In this document: positions 24,003-33,043 of the stretch, in pieces | Numbering within the stretch: the first letter of the stretch is position 1 | How the letters are laid out: every line of letters starts with the position of its first letter | NCBI GenBank assembly: GCA_017432615.1 | Contig: JAFRIV010000020.1 | Span: 1-64,000, forward strand | Direction of reading: 5' to 3' | Origin: Oscillospiraceae bacterium | GTDB lineage: Bacteria; Bacillota; Clostridia; Oscillospirales; Oscillospiraceae | Length of the DNA: 64,000 nt | Notes under the pieces: model-generated | The model's database searches: none | Told to the model about the DNA's origin: nothing | Seen by the model: only the letters and a program-made list of their open reading frames with translations | Program-made: the position numbers and the translations under genes

Positions 24003-26717
24003 ATGAGTAAAAAGTATGTCTATTTGTTCTCCGAAGGCAACGCTTCCATGCGTGAGCTGTTGGGAGGCAAAGGAGCAAATCTCGCGGAGATGACGAATAT
24101 CGGGCTTCCGGTTCCCCAAGGCTTCACCATCACCACAGAAGCCTGTAACCGTTATTATGAGGATGGTCGTCAGGTCAATGATGAAATCATGGCGCAGGTC
24201 ATGGAATATGTGGAGCGTATTGAACTTCTGAACGACAAAAAATTCGGGGATTTGGATAATCCGCTGCTTGTTTCCGTTCGTTCCGGAGCGCGTGCCTCCA
24301 TGCCGGGCATGATGGATACTATTTTGAACCTTGGCTTGAATGATGATGTTGTCAAAGCAATGATCAGCCGCAATCCGTCTCCCGAGTTTGAAAGATTTGT
24401 CTATGACTCTTATCGCCGCTTTATCCAGATGTTCTCCGACGTTGTTATGGAAGTCGGCAAGAAGCATTTTGAAAAACTGATCGACGAAATGAAGGAAGCC
24501 AAGGGCGTTACCTATGATGTGGAACTCACAGCTGAAGATCTGAAAACACTGGCCGAGGAGTTCAAGGCAGAGTATAAACAGCAAATCGGGGAAGACTTCC
24601 CGACTGACCCGATCGTCCAGCTCAAGGAAGCTATCAAGGCTGTTTTCCGCTCTTGGGATAACCCGCGCGCCAATGTGTATCGCCGCGACAATGATATCCC
24701 CTATTCCTGGGGCACGGCTGTTTCTGTTATGCCGATGGTATTCGGCAACCTGAATGACAACTCCGGTACTGGCGTTGCCTTTACCCGTGACCCTGCAACC
24801 GGAGAAAAGAAGCTGATGGGTGAGTTCCTGACCAATGCTCAGGGCGAAGATGTCGTTGCCGGTATTCGTACCCCGATGCCCATCTCCCAAATGGAGCAGA
24901 AGTTCCCCGAAGCATTCCGCCAGTTCACACAGGTTTGCAGGATCCTGGAAAATCATTATCATGACATGCAGGATATGGAGTTTACAGTAGAAAACGGAAA
25001 ACTCTATATGCTGCAGTGCCGCAACGGCAAACGTACCGCTCAGGCTGCACTGAAGATTGCATGTGACCTAGTGGATGAGGGTATGATCGATGAAAAGCAG
25101 GCTGTTCTGATGATCGACCCGCGCAATCTGGACACACTGCTGCATCCTCAGTTTGATACTGCCGCCCTCAAGAGGGCAACGCCGATGGGCAGAGGCCTTG
25201 GCGCATCTCCCGGTGCGGCCTGCGGCAAAATCGTTTTTTCCGCAGACGATGCCAAAGCCTGGGCTGCCCGCAAGGAAAAGGTAGTTCTCGTTCGTCTGGA
25301 AACTTCCCCCGAAGACATTGAAGGCATGAAAGCTGCACAGGGTATTCTGACGGTTCGCGGCGGCATGACTTCACATGCAGCTGTTGTTGCCCGCGGTATG
25401 GGTTCCTGCTGCGTATCCGGCTGCGGTGATATCAAGATGGATGAAGAAAACAAAAAGTTTGAACTCGGTGGAAAAGTCTTCCACGAAGGTGACTATATCT
25501 CCATCGATGGTTCTACCGGCAATATCTATGATGGAATAATCCCGACAGTCGATGCTACCATTGCAGGTGAATTTGGCCGGATCATGGGTTGGGCAGATAA
25601 ATATCGCCGTCTGCGTGTGCGCACCAATGCCGATACTCCGCGAGATGCCCGCAAGGCAGTGGAACTTGGCGCAGAGGGGATCGGACTTACACGTACCGAG
25701 CACATGTTCTTCAATGCAGACCGTATCCCGGTCTTCCGCGAGATGATTTGTGCTGACACCGTGGAAGAGCGTGTTGCCGCACTTGCCAAACTCGAACCCA
25801 TGCAGCAGTCCGACTTCGAAGGCATTTATGAGGCCATGGGCGGTCGGCCGGTTACTATTCGATTCCTGGATCCTCCCCTCCATGAGTTTGTGCCTACTGA
25901 AGAGGAAGATATTGAAGCCCTTGCCAAAGCACAGGGGAAGACGGTTGCTCGCATCAAAGAGATCATCGCATCTCTGCATGAGTTCAACCCGATGATGGGC
26001 CACCGCGGCTGTCGTCTCGCGGTTACCTATCCGGAAATTGCCGAGATGCAGACCCGCGCGGTTATCAAGGCGGCTATGGCAGTGAATGCCCGCCATCCGA
26101 ATTGGGACATCGTGCCTGAAATCATGATTCCGCTGACAGGCGAAGTTAAAGAGCTTAAGTATGTGAAAGCTGTTGTTGTCAGAACAGCCGACAGGCTGAT
26201 CAGCAGCAGGAATTCCGATCTGAAATATCTTGTCGGTACTATGATCGAGATCCCGCGTGCGGCTCTTACTGCGGATCAGATGGCTACTGAAGCTGAATTC
26301 TTCTCCTTCGGTACAAATGACCTCACACAGATGACATTCGGCTTCTCCCGTGACGATGCCGGCAAATTCCTCAATTCCTATTATGATACGAAGATTTATG
26401 AGAATGATCCGTTTGCCCGTGTTGACCAGACCGGTGTCGGCAAGCTGGTGGATATGGCATGCAAGCTTGGCCGCAAGACACGTCCGTCACTTCACCTCGG
26501 TGTATGCGGTGAACACGGCGGGGATCCTTCTTCTGTGGAATTCTTCCACAAGGTCGGGCTGGACTATGTTTCCTGCAGCCCCTTCCGTGTGCCTATTGCC
26601 CGCCTTGCAGCAGCACAGGCTGCCATTAAGGATGAATCCCGCAAAGAGGAGATCATGACTAAGATCGCGGAGAGCGGCAAGAGCATTGACGAGATCCTTG
26701 CTTTCCTCAATAGCTGA
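24003..26717 (+). CDS. ppdK: Pyruvate, phosphate dikinase
   Basis: This 904-residue enzyme interconverts pyruvate, ATP and phosphate with PEP, AMP and pyrophosphate. The N-terminal ATP-grasp domain starts GGKGANLAEMTNIGLPVPQGF. The swivelling domain carries the phosphorylated histidine in GGMTSHAAVVARGMG (near residue 456). The C-terminal PEP/pyruvate barrel ends with the active-site cysteine in HLGVCGEHGG (near residue 834). Length is slightly above the usual 875-890. It has its own promoter and terminator, so it is probably monocistronic. Confidence 0.97.
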   Translation: MSKKYVYLFSEGNASMRELLGGKGANLAEMTNIGLPVPQGFTITTEACNRYYEDGRQVNDEIMAQVMEYVERIELLNDKKFGDLDNPLLVSVRSGARASMPGMMDTILNLGLNDDVVKAMISRNPSPEFERFVYDSYRRFIQMFSDVVMEVGKKHFEKLIDEMKEAKGVTYDVELTAEDLKTLAEEFKAEYKQQIGEDFPTDPIVQLKEAIKAVFRSWDNPRANVYRRDNDIPYSWGTAVSVMPMVFGNLNDNSGTGVAFTRDPATGEKKLMGEFLTNAQGEDVVAGIRTPMPISQMEQKFPEAFRQFTQVCRILENHYHDMQDMEFTVENGKLYMLQCRNGKRTAQAALKIACDLVDEGMIDEKQAVLMIDPRNLDTLLHPQFDTAALKRATPMGRGLGASPGAACGKIVFSADDAKAWAARKEKVVLVRLETSPEDIEGMKAAQGILTVRGGMTSHAAVVARGMGSCCVSGCGDIKMDEENKKFELGGKVFHEGDYISIDGSTGNIYDGIIPTVDATIAGEFGRIMGWADKYRRLRVRTNADTPRDARKAVELGAEGIGLTRTEHMFFNADRIPVFREMICADTVEERVAALAKLEPMQQSDFEGIYEAMGGRPVTIRFLDPPLHEFVPTEEEDIEALAKAQGKTVARIKEIIASLHEFNPMMGHRGCRLAVTYPEIAEMQTRAVIKAAMAVNARHPNWDIVPEIMIPLTGEVKELKYVKAVVVRTADRLISSRNSDLKYLVGTMIEIPRAALTADQMATEAEFFSFGTNDLTQMTFGFSRDDAGKFLNSYYDTKIYENDPFARVDQTGVGKLVDMACKLGRKTRPSLHLGVCGEHGGDPSSVEFFHKVGLDYVSCSPFRVPIARLAAAQAAIKDESRKEEIMTKIAESGKSIDEILAFLNS

Positions 26718-26737
26718 TTTTAACATAATGACGTACA

Positions 26738-26766
26738 AAGGGAGGGGACGTATCCCCTCCCTTTTC
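26738..26766 (+). terminator. Terminator of ppdK
   Basis: AAGGGAGGGGA (26738-26748) pairs perfectly with TCCCCTCCCTT (26753-26763) around a 4-nt loop, with TT following. This is a strong Rho-independent terminator. Confidence 0.85.
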
Positions 26767-26783
26767 CGAGCTGAGGAGGGAGA

Positions 26784-27623
26784 ATGCCAAACATTGTCAA
26801 AATCCGGGATCTTTCGGATCCCAGCCTTTCTGTTTATGCGCACCTGACGGAAAGAGAACTGATGCATCCACAGCATGGTAAGGGTATTTTTATTGCTGAG
26901 AGTCCCAAAGTAATTGATCGTGCACTGGATGCCGGATATCGGCCTCTTTCTTTACTTATGGAAGAAAAGCATGTGGAAGGGCAGGCAAAACACATCATTG
27001 AGCGATGCGGCGCAGTGCCTGTTTATATTTCCACGCTGGATGTGCTTACTTCTCTTACCGGTTTTGCGCTTACCAGAGGGGTGCTGTGCGCCATGGAACG
27101 CCGGTCTCTTCCAGCTGTTAACACGATCTGCAGCAACGCATATCGTGTTGCCGTTTTGGAAGATATCATGAATCCTACAAATCTGGGGGCTGTTTTTCGT
27201 TCAGCAGCTGCCCTGAATGTAGATGCGGTTTTGCTTACCCCCGGCTGCTGCGATCCCCTTTATCGACGATCAGTACGTGTCAGTATGGGTACAGTTTTCC
27301 AGATCCCCTGGACGTTCCTCGGTAAAGAACGGTCTGATTGGCCGAAAAACGGTATGCAGATTCTCCATACGATGGGCTTTCAAACGGCAGCTTTAGCTTT
27401 GCGGTCCGATGCCCTGTCCGTTGATTCTCCTGTGCTGATGAAACAGGAGAGACTTGCCCTCGTGCTCGGAACGGAAGGGGAGGGATTGGCTGAATCCACA
27501 ATTGCTGCCTGTGATTATACGGTGCGCATCCCTATGTCGCATGGTGTGGATTCCCTGAATGTCGCAGCAGCGGCAGCGGTTGCATTCTGGCAGCTATGCA
27601 ACAGGATAAACGGCTGCAAATAA
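26784..27623 (+). CDS. TrmH/SpoU family RNA 2'-O-methyltransferase
   Basis: This 279-residue protein has the SPOUT knot motifs: NPTNLGAVFRSAAAL (motif 1), LVLGTEGEGL (motif 2) and IPMSHGVDSLNVAAAAAV (motif 3). The N-terminal part, GKGIFIAESPKVIDRAL, is the substrate-binding domain typical of rRNA or tRNA ribose methyltransferases. The target nucleotide cannot be read from sequence. GAGGAGGGAG precedes the ATG. Confidence 0.92.
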   Translation: MPNIVKIRDLSDPSLSVYAHLTERELMHPQHGKGIFIAESPKVIDRALDAGYRPLSLLMEEKHVEGQAKHIIERCGAVPVYISTLDVLTSLTGFALTRGVLCAMERRSLPAVNTICSNAYRVAVLEDIMNPTNLGAVFRSAAALNVDAVLLTPGCCDPLYRRSVRVSMGTVFQIPWTFLGKERSDWPKNGMQILHTMGFQTAALALRSDALSVDSPVLMKQERLALVLGTEGEGLAESTIAACDYTVRIPMSHGVDSLNVAAAAAVAFWQLCNRINGCK

Positions 27624-27630
27624 AAAAACC

Positions 27631-27659
27631 TTGACAGTGGATGTTTCCGGTGCTATACT
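27631..27659 (+). promoter_or_regulatory. Promoter of the ylxM-ffh-rpsP-khpA operon
   Basis: Consensus TTGACA (27631-27636), a 17-nt spacer and TATACT (27654-27659) start 8 nt after the TrmH-family stop codon and sit 38 nt before the GTG start of ylxM. Confidence 0.88.
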
Positions 27660-27696
27660 GCGACAAGCAAAAAGCCTTAACAGGGAGGGAAAACAG

Positions 27697-28035
27697 GTGG
27701 AAAAGGAAAGAGTTGCCCAGAGCATGCTCTTCGATTTCTACGGGGATCTTCTCACAGAGAAACAGCGGGAATGCTGTAATCTCTACTACAATGAAGACCT
27801 GTCTCTCTCTGAAATTGCGGAGCAGCGCGGTATTTCCCGACAGGGTGTATGGGACAATATCCGCCATGCGGAAGATTCCATGCGAGGGATCGAGGAGAAG
27901 ATCGGGCTGATTCGACGTTTTGAAGATACACGCGCAGGACTTCAGGAGGTGCGGCAGATGTTGAAGGATCTCCGGCCTTCTGACGGTACGGCAAAGATTG
28001 TTGAAAAAATTGATGCGCTTATTCAGGCTCTTTAA
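27697..28035 (+). CDS. ylxM: YlxM family helix-turn-helix protein of the SRP operon
   Basis: This 112-residue protein matches the YlxM/UPF0122 family: LLTEKQRECCNLYYNEDLSLSEIAEQRGISRQGVWDNI is a sigma-4-like helix-turn-helix. YlxM is linked to ffh in many Bacillota and modulates SRP function. GTG 27697, 7 nt behind GGGAGGG, is the start. Upstream in-frame TTG codons lie inside the promoter and cannot be used. The ffh gene follows after 23 nt. Confidence 0.9.
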   Translation: MEKERVAQSMLFDFYGDLLTEKQRECCNLYYNEDLSLSEIAEQRGISRQGVWDNIRHAEDSMRGIEEKIGLIRRFEDTRAGLQEVRQMLKDLRPSDGTAKIVEKIDALIQAL

Positions 28036-28058
28036 GGACATGGCAATGAGGAATTATT

Positions 28059-29420
28059 ATGGCATTTGAGAGTATTTCCGATAAACTGAATGAGGTTTTT
28101 AAAAGACTGCGCGGTAAAGGGCGGTTGACGAAAGCGGATGTGAAGGAAGCCATGCGAGAGGTGCGTATGGCACTGTTGGAAGCGGACGTCAGCTACAAAG
28201 TGGTAAAAGATTTTACTGCCCGCGTAACGGAGAGAGCCTCCGGAGCGGATGTGCTTGAAGCGCTTTCTCCGGCTCAGCAGGTTATTAAAATCGTCAATGA
28301 AGAGTTGTGTACGCTCCTTGGCGGGCAGAATCAAAAGATCAACATATCCTCCAAGCTCCCGAGCGTTGTGATGTTGGTGGGCCTGCAGGGAGCGGGCAAA
28401 ACGACAAATGGAGCCAAACTGGCAGGCTATTTACGCAAGCAGGGCAAACGTCCGCTGCTGGTTGCTTGTGATGTCTATCGTCCAGCAGCGATCAAACAGC
28501 TGGAAACAGTCGGAGCTCAGCTGGAGATTCCGGTTTTCCAGCAGGGTCAGGGAGATCCGGTTGCAATTGCGAAAGCAGCGGTAGCCCATGCAGAAAAGCA
28601 TGGCAACGACATTGTGTTCCTTGATACAGCCGGGCGGCTACATATTGATGAGCAGCTCATGGATGAGCTTCGCAATATAAAAGCCGCGGTGGAACCGGCA
28701 GAGATCCTTCTTGTAGTGGATGCCATGACGGGGCAGGATGCTGTCAATGCTGCTTCAGCCTTTGATGAAGCTCTTGGAATTACGGGCGTAATGCTTACCA
28801 AACTTGATGGCGATGCAAGAGGTGGCGCGGCATTATCGATTGCAACCGTTACCGGCAAGCCAATCAAGTTCATTGGCGTCGGGGAAAAGCTGGATATGAT
28901 TGAGCCGTTTCATCCTGATCGTATGGCTTCCCGTATTCTCGGCATGGGGGATGTGCTTACCCTTATCGAAAAGGCTGAACAAAGTTTCGATGAAAAGAAA
29001 GCTTTGGAAGCTGCAGAGAAACTTCGGCAAAACCGTTTTACGCTGAATGATTATTTGGAACAAATGGATCAGCTGCGGAATATGGGAGATCTTGGCGATT
29101 TGATGTCGATGATTCCCGGAGTAGATTCCAAGGCGCTGAAAGGTGCTCAGCTGGATGAAAAAGCGCTCAACCGGCAGAAGGCCGTGATTCAGTCTATGAC
29201 AATGAAAGAGAGAGAAAACCCGGCTATTATCAATTCCTCCCGGAAAAAACGTATTGCTGCCGGATGCGGGCAGACAGTTGTAGATGTAAACCGCATTATC
29301 AAACAATATGATGCTATGAATCAGATGATGAAGCAGTTTTCCGGCAGAAAGCTGAAAAAAATGCAGAAAAAACTCGGCATGGGCGGTAACCCCGGCGGAT
29401 TTGGAGGATTCGGTTTCTGA
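28059..29420 (+). CDS. ffh: Signal recognition particle protein Ffh
   Basis: This 453-residue GTPase binds 4.5S/6S RNA and delivers signal-sequence-bearing ribosomes to FtsY. It has an N-domain, the G-domain with GLQGAGKTT near residue 108, DTAGR and TKLDGDARGG, and a methionine-rich M-domain ending with QMMKQFSGRKLKKMQKKLG. Length is normal. Confidence 0.97.
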   Translation: MAFESISDKLNEVFKRLRGKGRLTKADVKEAMREVRMALLEADVSYKVVKDFTARVTERASGADVLEALSPAQQVIKIVNEELCTLLGGQNQKINISSKLPSVVMLVGLQGAGKTTNGAKLAGYLRKQGKRPLLVACDVYRPAAIKQLETVGAQLEIPVFQQGQGDPVAIAKAAVAHAEKHGNDIVFLDTAGRLHIDEQLMDELRNIKAAVEPAEILLVVDAMTGQDAVNAASAFDEALGITGVMLTKLDGDARGGAALSIATVTGKPIKFIGVGEKLDMIEPFHPDRMASRILGMGDVLTLIEKAEQSFDEKKALEAAEKLRQNRFTLNDYLEQMDQLRNMGDLGDLMSMIPGVDSKALKGAQLDEKALNRQKAVIQSMTMKERENPAIINSSRKKRIAAGCGQTVVDVNRIIKQYDAMNQMMKQFSGRKLKKMQKKLGMGGNPGGFGGFGF

Positions 29421-29482
29421 TTCTTTCAAAAGTGCACATTTATTTTGTTTAACATTATTTTTGTATAAAGGAGAATTAACCC

Positions 29483-29722
29483 ATGGTTAAAATCAGACTT
29501 CGCAGAATGGGTGCAAAAAAAGCACCATATTATCGTATTGTTGTTGCAGACTCCCGCTCTCCCCGTGACGGACGCTGCATTGAAGAGGTCGGAACATACG
29601 ATCCCGCAGCAGAAGGCGCAGAAAAAATCAAGGTCGATCTGGAGCGCGTGAAGTATTGGGTTTCCAACGGTGCGCAGCCTACAGATACGGTTCGCGGCCT
29701 TCTCAAAAAAGCGGAAGCTTAA
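29483..29722 (+). CDS. rpsP: 30S ribosomal protein bS16
   Basis: This 79-residue protein opens [20 protein letters not shown] and contains [10 protein letters not shown] and VGTYDP, the bS16 signature. AAAGGAG precedes the ATG. It follows ffh at 62 nt and precedes khpA at 15 nt. Confidence 0.97.
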   Translation: MVKIRLRRMGAKKAPYYRIVVADSRSPRDGRCIEEVGTYDPAAEGAEKIKVDLERVKYWVSNGAQPTDTVRGLLKKAEA

Positions 29723-29737
29723 GATCGGCTTCTCAGC

Positions 29738-29971
29738 ATGAAGGAACTACTGACCTACATAGTACAAAGCCTTGTCGACCATCCTGATGAGGTATCTGTG
29801 ACCGAACACAAAGGAATAGGGGGAGAAACTGTCTTTGAGGTTCGGGTAGCGGATGGCGACATGGGAAAAGTTATCGGCAGACAGGGAAAGATCGTCAAAC
29901 AGATCCGCATTTTAATGCGTGCGGTCGCCCAAAAACAGGGAAAAAAGATTTCTGTTGAGATTATGGACTGA
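29738..29971 (+). CDS. khpA: KhpA, KH-domain RNA-binding protein
   Basis: This 77-residue protein contains one KH domain with the loop VIGRQGKIVKQIR (GxxG = GRQG). KhpA, formerly YlqC, binds RNA together with KhpB and affects cell size and translation in Bacillota. The usual next genes rimM, trmD and rplS are absent; a peptide gene with its own promoter follows. Confidence 0.93.
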   Translation: MKELLTYIVQSLVDHPDEVSVTEHKGIGGETVFEVRVADGDMGKVIGRQGKIVKQIRILMRAVAQKQGKKISVEIMD

Positions 29972-29978
29972 TCGATTC

Positions 29979-30007
29979 TTGACTTTGTCTGACAGGTATG
30001 CTAAACT
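29979..30007 (+). promoter_or_regulatory. Promoter of scfA
   Basis: TTGACT (29979-29984), a 17-nt spacer and TAAACT (30002-30007) lie 36 nt before the scfA start codon and directly behind khpA. Confidence 0.8.
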
Positions 30008-30042
30008 TTTTTTGCTGAAAACAAAAGAAACGGAGATTCAAC

Positions 30043-30189
30043 ATGAAAAGAATTCAGACGCTCAATACCCGTGACCTTTGCAAAAGTGCCGGTAATGGCG
30101 GATGCGGTGAATGCCAGACGTCTTGCCAGTCTGCCTGCAAAACGAGCTGCGGTGTAGCAAATCAATCCTGTGAGAAGAAGGATCAGTAA
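30043..30189 (+). CDS. scfA: SCIFF ranthipeptide precursor
   Basis: This 48-residue peptide is a clear SCIFF (six cysteines in forty-five) precursor. After the leader KRIQTLNTRDL comes GGCGECQTSCQSACKTSC, then a last cysteine in NQSCEKK. The conserved six are C21, C24, C28, C32, C36 and C43. An extra cysteine, C13, lies in the leader part, where members I recall lack one. The maturase scfB follows and would install thioether cross-links. SCIFF is nearly universal in Clostridia; its role is unclear, with quorum or growth-phase signalling proposed. Confidence 0.95.
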   Translation: MKRIQTLNTRDLCKSAGNGGCGECQTSCQSACKTSCGVANQSCEKKDQ

Positions 30190-30204
30190 CTAACCGCGTA
30201 ATTT

Positions 30205-30256
30205 GCCGCCACGGAAGCTGCCGGTGTTGCCAGCAGCTGCTGAGGCGGCTTTTTTT
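30205..30256 (+). terminator. Attenuating terminator between scfA and scfB
   Basis: GCCGCC (30205-30210) pairs with GGCGGC (30244-30249), enclosing an internal AGCTG/CAGCT stem, and seven T residues follow. Read-through would give less maturase than peptide. Confidence 0.75.
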
Positions 30257-30276
30257 AAAGATTAAGGAGAAGCCCC

Positions 30277-31647
30277 ATGACCCATGCCTATCAGCTGAAT
30301 GGATACAACATTGTGCTTGATACCTGCTCCAACTCCATCCACGTAGTGGATGAGGTAGCATATGATGTTATTACTCTTTTTCAGGAAAGATCGGAAGAGG
30401 AGATCATTTCCGCCCTTCTGGAAAAATATCGCGGCAGGCCGGATGTTACAAGAGAGGAACTGGAAGAGTGTCTCTGTGATGTAAAAGAACTGCACGGCGC
30501 AGGAAAACTTTTTACTCCGGACACATTCGAACCCCTTGCGGGTACCTTTAAAGAGCGTTCGGGAGATGTAGTGAAAGCTCTTTGCCTGCATGTAGCACAC
30601 ACCTGCAATCTCAACTGTGCCTACTGTTTTGCCAGTCAGGGCAGATTCCATGGGGATCGGGCGCTGATGTCGTTTGAGGTTGGCAAACAGGCATTGGATT
30701 ATCTGATTGCCCATTCCGGCACCAGGCGGAATCTGGAGGTCGATTTTTTCGGCGGAGAACCGCTGATGAATTTTGATGTTGTCAAAAGGTTGGTTGCCTA
30801 TGCCAGAAGTGTGGAAAAGGAGAAGGGAAAGAATTTCCGCTTTACACTGACCACCAACGGGATGCTCATTGATGACGAAGTGATTGACTTCACCAACCGG
30901 GAAATGAGTAATGTGGTGCTGTCTCTGGATGGGCGGAAAACTGTGCATGACCGTTTTCGTGTTGACTATGCCGGAAGAGGCAGCTATGAAACAATTGTCC
31001 CGAAATTTCAAAAACTGGTTGAAGCCCGCGGGAATCGGGGATATTATATGCGCGGCACTTTTACCCACTTTAATCCTGACTTTACCAATGATGTTTTCCA
31101 TATGGCTGACCTTGGATTTACAGAGCTTTCGATGGAGCCCGTCGTTTGTGCGCCTGATGACCTTTCTGCATTGACGAAAGAAGATATCGAGATAGTCAAG
31201 CAGGAATATGAAAAGCTTGCCGTGGATATGCTGCGTCGTAAAAAAGAAGGCCATCCGATCACGTTCTATCATTATATGCTGGATTTGGAGGGCGGACCGT
31301 GTATCTATAAGCGAATTTCCGGATGCGGGTCAGGCACGGAATATATGGCTGTAACTCCTTGGGGAGATCTTTATCCTTGCCATCAGTTTGTGGGGGATGA
31401 GAAATATAAACTGGGAAATGTCTGGGATGGCGTTATAAACACTGCACTGCGAGAGGAATTTCGTGCCTGCAATGCCTATGCCAGACCTGATTGCGCCGAT
31501 TGTTGGGCGAAGCTTTACTGTTCGGGCGGATGCGCAGCAAATGCTTATCATGCCACTGGCTCTATTCGTGGGGTATATGAACCCGGCTGTGAACTGTTTC
31601 GCAAGAGGATTGAGTGTGCCATTATGATGAAGGCGGCGGAGGCATAA
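30277..31647 (+). CDS. scfB: Thioether cross-link-forming SCIFF peptide maturase (radical SAM/SPASM)
   Basis: This 456-residue radical SAM enzyme has an N-terminal peptide-binding, RRE-like region (1 to about 95) and the CX3CX2C cluster motif at C110, C114 and C117 (CNLNCAYC). The core carries FFGGEPLMNFD. The C-terminal SPASM domain has cysteines from CGSGTEYMAVTPWGDLYPC to CADCWAKLYCSGGC. It abstracts hydrogen from residues of ScfA to form thioethers with cysteines. Length and gene order match known scfAB pairs. The start at 30277 follows AAGGAGA. Confidence 0.96.
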   Translation: MTHAYQLNGYNIVLDTCSNSIHVVDEVAYDVITLFQERSEEEIISALLEKYRGRPDVTREELEECLCDVKELHGAGKLFTPDTFEPLAGTFKERSGDVVKALCLHVAHTCNLNCAYCFASQGRFHGDRALMSFEVGKQALDYLIAHSGTRRNLEVDFFGGEPLMNFDVVKRLVAYARSVEKEKGKNFRFTLTTNGMLIDDEVIDFTNREMSNVVLSLDGRKTVHDRFRVDYAGRGSYETIVPKFQKLVEARGNRGYYMRGTFTHFNPDFTNDVFHMADLGFTELSMEPVVCAPDDLSALTKEDIEIVKQEYEKLAVDMLRRKKEGHPITFYHYMLDLEGGPCIYKRISGCGSGTEYMAVTPWGDLYPCHQFVGDEKYKLGNVWDGVINTALREEFRACNAYARPDCADCWAKLYCSGGCAANAYHATGSIRGVYEPGCELFRKRIECAIMMKAAEA

Positions 31648-31650
31648 GCG

Positions 31651-32967
31651 GTGACTGCGCCTATCGCCGATTTTGTGCGGAATTATAATGTTTCCGGCAC
31701 GGTGCGCTTTCATATGCCTGGGCACAAAGGGAAGGGATTGCTGGGCTGTGAAGCATATGATATTACAGAAATTTCCGGCGCTGATGCACTGTACGAGGCA
31801 AATGGCATTATTGCCGAAAGCGAGAGAAATGCAGCTGGACTATTTGGCACGGCTCTGACGCTCTATTCTACGGAAGGTTCCAGTCAATGCATTCGGGCTA
31901 TGATATACCTTGCTGTAACGGAGAGAAAGGAAGGCGCAGAGCCCCTGATTCTTGCCGGACGTAATGCACACAAGGCGTTCTTGTATGCCCTTGCTTTGAC
32001 CGGAGCTGATGTGGAATGGCTCTGGGGAGAGGATCCCTCCCTTTGTTCCTGTACGATTTCCCCGGAAAAACTGGAAGAGGCGCTCAAGTCTCTTTCTGTC
32101 CGTCCGGCAGCAGTTTATCTTACCAGCCCTGATTATCTCGGCAAAACAGCGGACATCACATCGCTTGCCGCTGTCTGCCATCGGTACGATGTACCGCTGT
32201 TGGTGGATAATGCCCATGGAGCCTACCAGCATTTTTTAACGCCGCCTGAAGACCCTGTTATGCTCGGGGCAGCTATGTGCTGTGCCTCTGCCCATAAAAC
32301 TCTTCCCGTGCTTACAGGCGGGGCGTACCTGCATCTTTCGCAGGATGCTTCGTCGGCTTGGCTCTCCGGAGCAAAACGGGCAATGGAACTGTTTGGCTCT
32401 ACCAGTCCTTCCTATCTGATTTTGCAGTCTCTTGATCTGTGTAATCAGGTTTTGGCAAACGACTACTCTACCCTTCTGCAGGAAACCGTGCAGCGGGTGG
32501 AAGCATGTAAAAAAAATCTTCAGGCGAACGGATGGGAGATAGAAAAAAGTGATCCCCTTCGCATTGTCCTGCGTGGTAATGCATCAAAAATAGCCGGTCT
32601 GCTGCGCCGACACGGAATGGAGCCGGAATATTCGGATTCGGAATATATTGTTTTGATGGTATCTCCGGAGAATGATGCCGCAGACCTGGTCAAACTGCAA
32701 ACCGGCTTGGGAAATAATGATGACCCGTATCTTCCCGTCAACCTGCATCCGAGGGAAAAGCCCGCACGCATCCTCTCCGTGCGGCAGGCGCTGTTTTCTC
32801 CCCAGGAGGAGATCCCTGTGGAAGATGCAAACGGAAGGATTTGCGCATCCCCTTCCGTTTCCTGCCCGCCGGCGATCCCGATAGCGATTGCCGGGGAAAG
32901 AATCGGGCTCAGTGAGATTACACTGTTTCGGCAATACCGCCTGATGTCTGTTTGTGTGGTTAAGTAA
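31651..32967 (+). CDS. Orn/Lys/Arg decarboxylase-like PLP enzyme
   Basis: This 438-residue fold-type I PLP enzyme resembles the compact Bacillus-type arginine/lysine decarboxylases. It has FHMPGHKGKG near the start, DITEISGADALYEANG, VDNAHGAYQHF and the lysine in SAHKTLPVLTGGAYL near residue 216. The C-terminal domain is short. It would decarboxylate arginine, lysine or ornithine to a polyamine precursor; the substrate is not decided by sequence. Start GTG 31651 lies 4 nt after the scfB stop, with GCGGAGG upstream, so it may be co-transcribed with scfB. Confidence 0.85.
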   Translation: MTAPIADFVRNYNVSGTVRFHMPGHKGKGLLGCEAYDITEISGADALYEANGIIAESERNAAGLFGTALTLYSTEGSSQCIRAMIYLAVTERKEGAEPLILAGRNAHKAFLYALALTGADVEWLWGEDPSLCSCTISPEKLEEALKSLSVRPAAVYLTSPDYLGKTADITSLAAVCHRYDVPLLVDNAHGAYQHFLTPPEDPVMLGAAMCCASAHKTLPVLTGGAYLHLSQDASSAWLSGAKRAMELFGSTSPSYLILQSLDLCNQVLANDYSTLLQETVQRVEACKKNLQANGWEIEKSDPLRIVLRGNASKIAGLLRRHGMEPEYSDSEYIVLMVSPENDAADLVKLQTGLGNNDDPYLPVNLHPREKPARILSVRQALFSPQEEIPVEDANGRICASPSVSCPPAIPIAIAGERIGLSEITLFRQYRLMSVCVVK

Positions 32968-33016
32968 AACGGCCTTTCCGCTAAGGAAGTCCGGTTCCCG
33001 TGTCTGTTAAGCGTTT

Positions 33017-33022
33017 TATACT
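33017..33022 (+). promoter_or_regulatory. Possible -10 element of the sugar ABC operon
   Basis: TATACT lies 21 nt before the ATG at 33044. The -35 side (TTCCCG at 32995-33000) is poor, so the call is tentative and activator dependence is possible. Confidence 0.35.
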
Positions 33023-33043
33023 AATGAGAAGGAGCATACAGCT

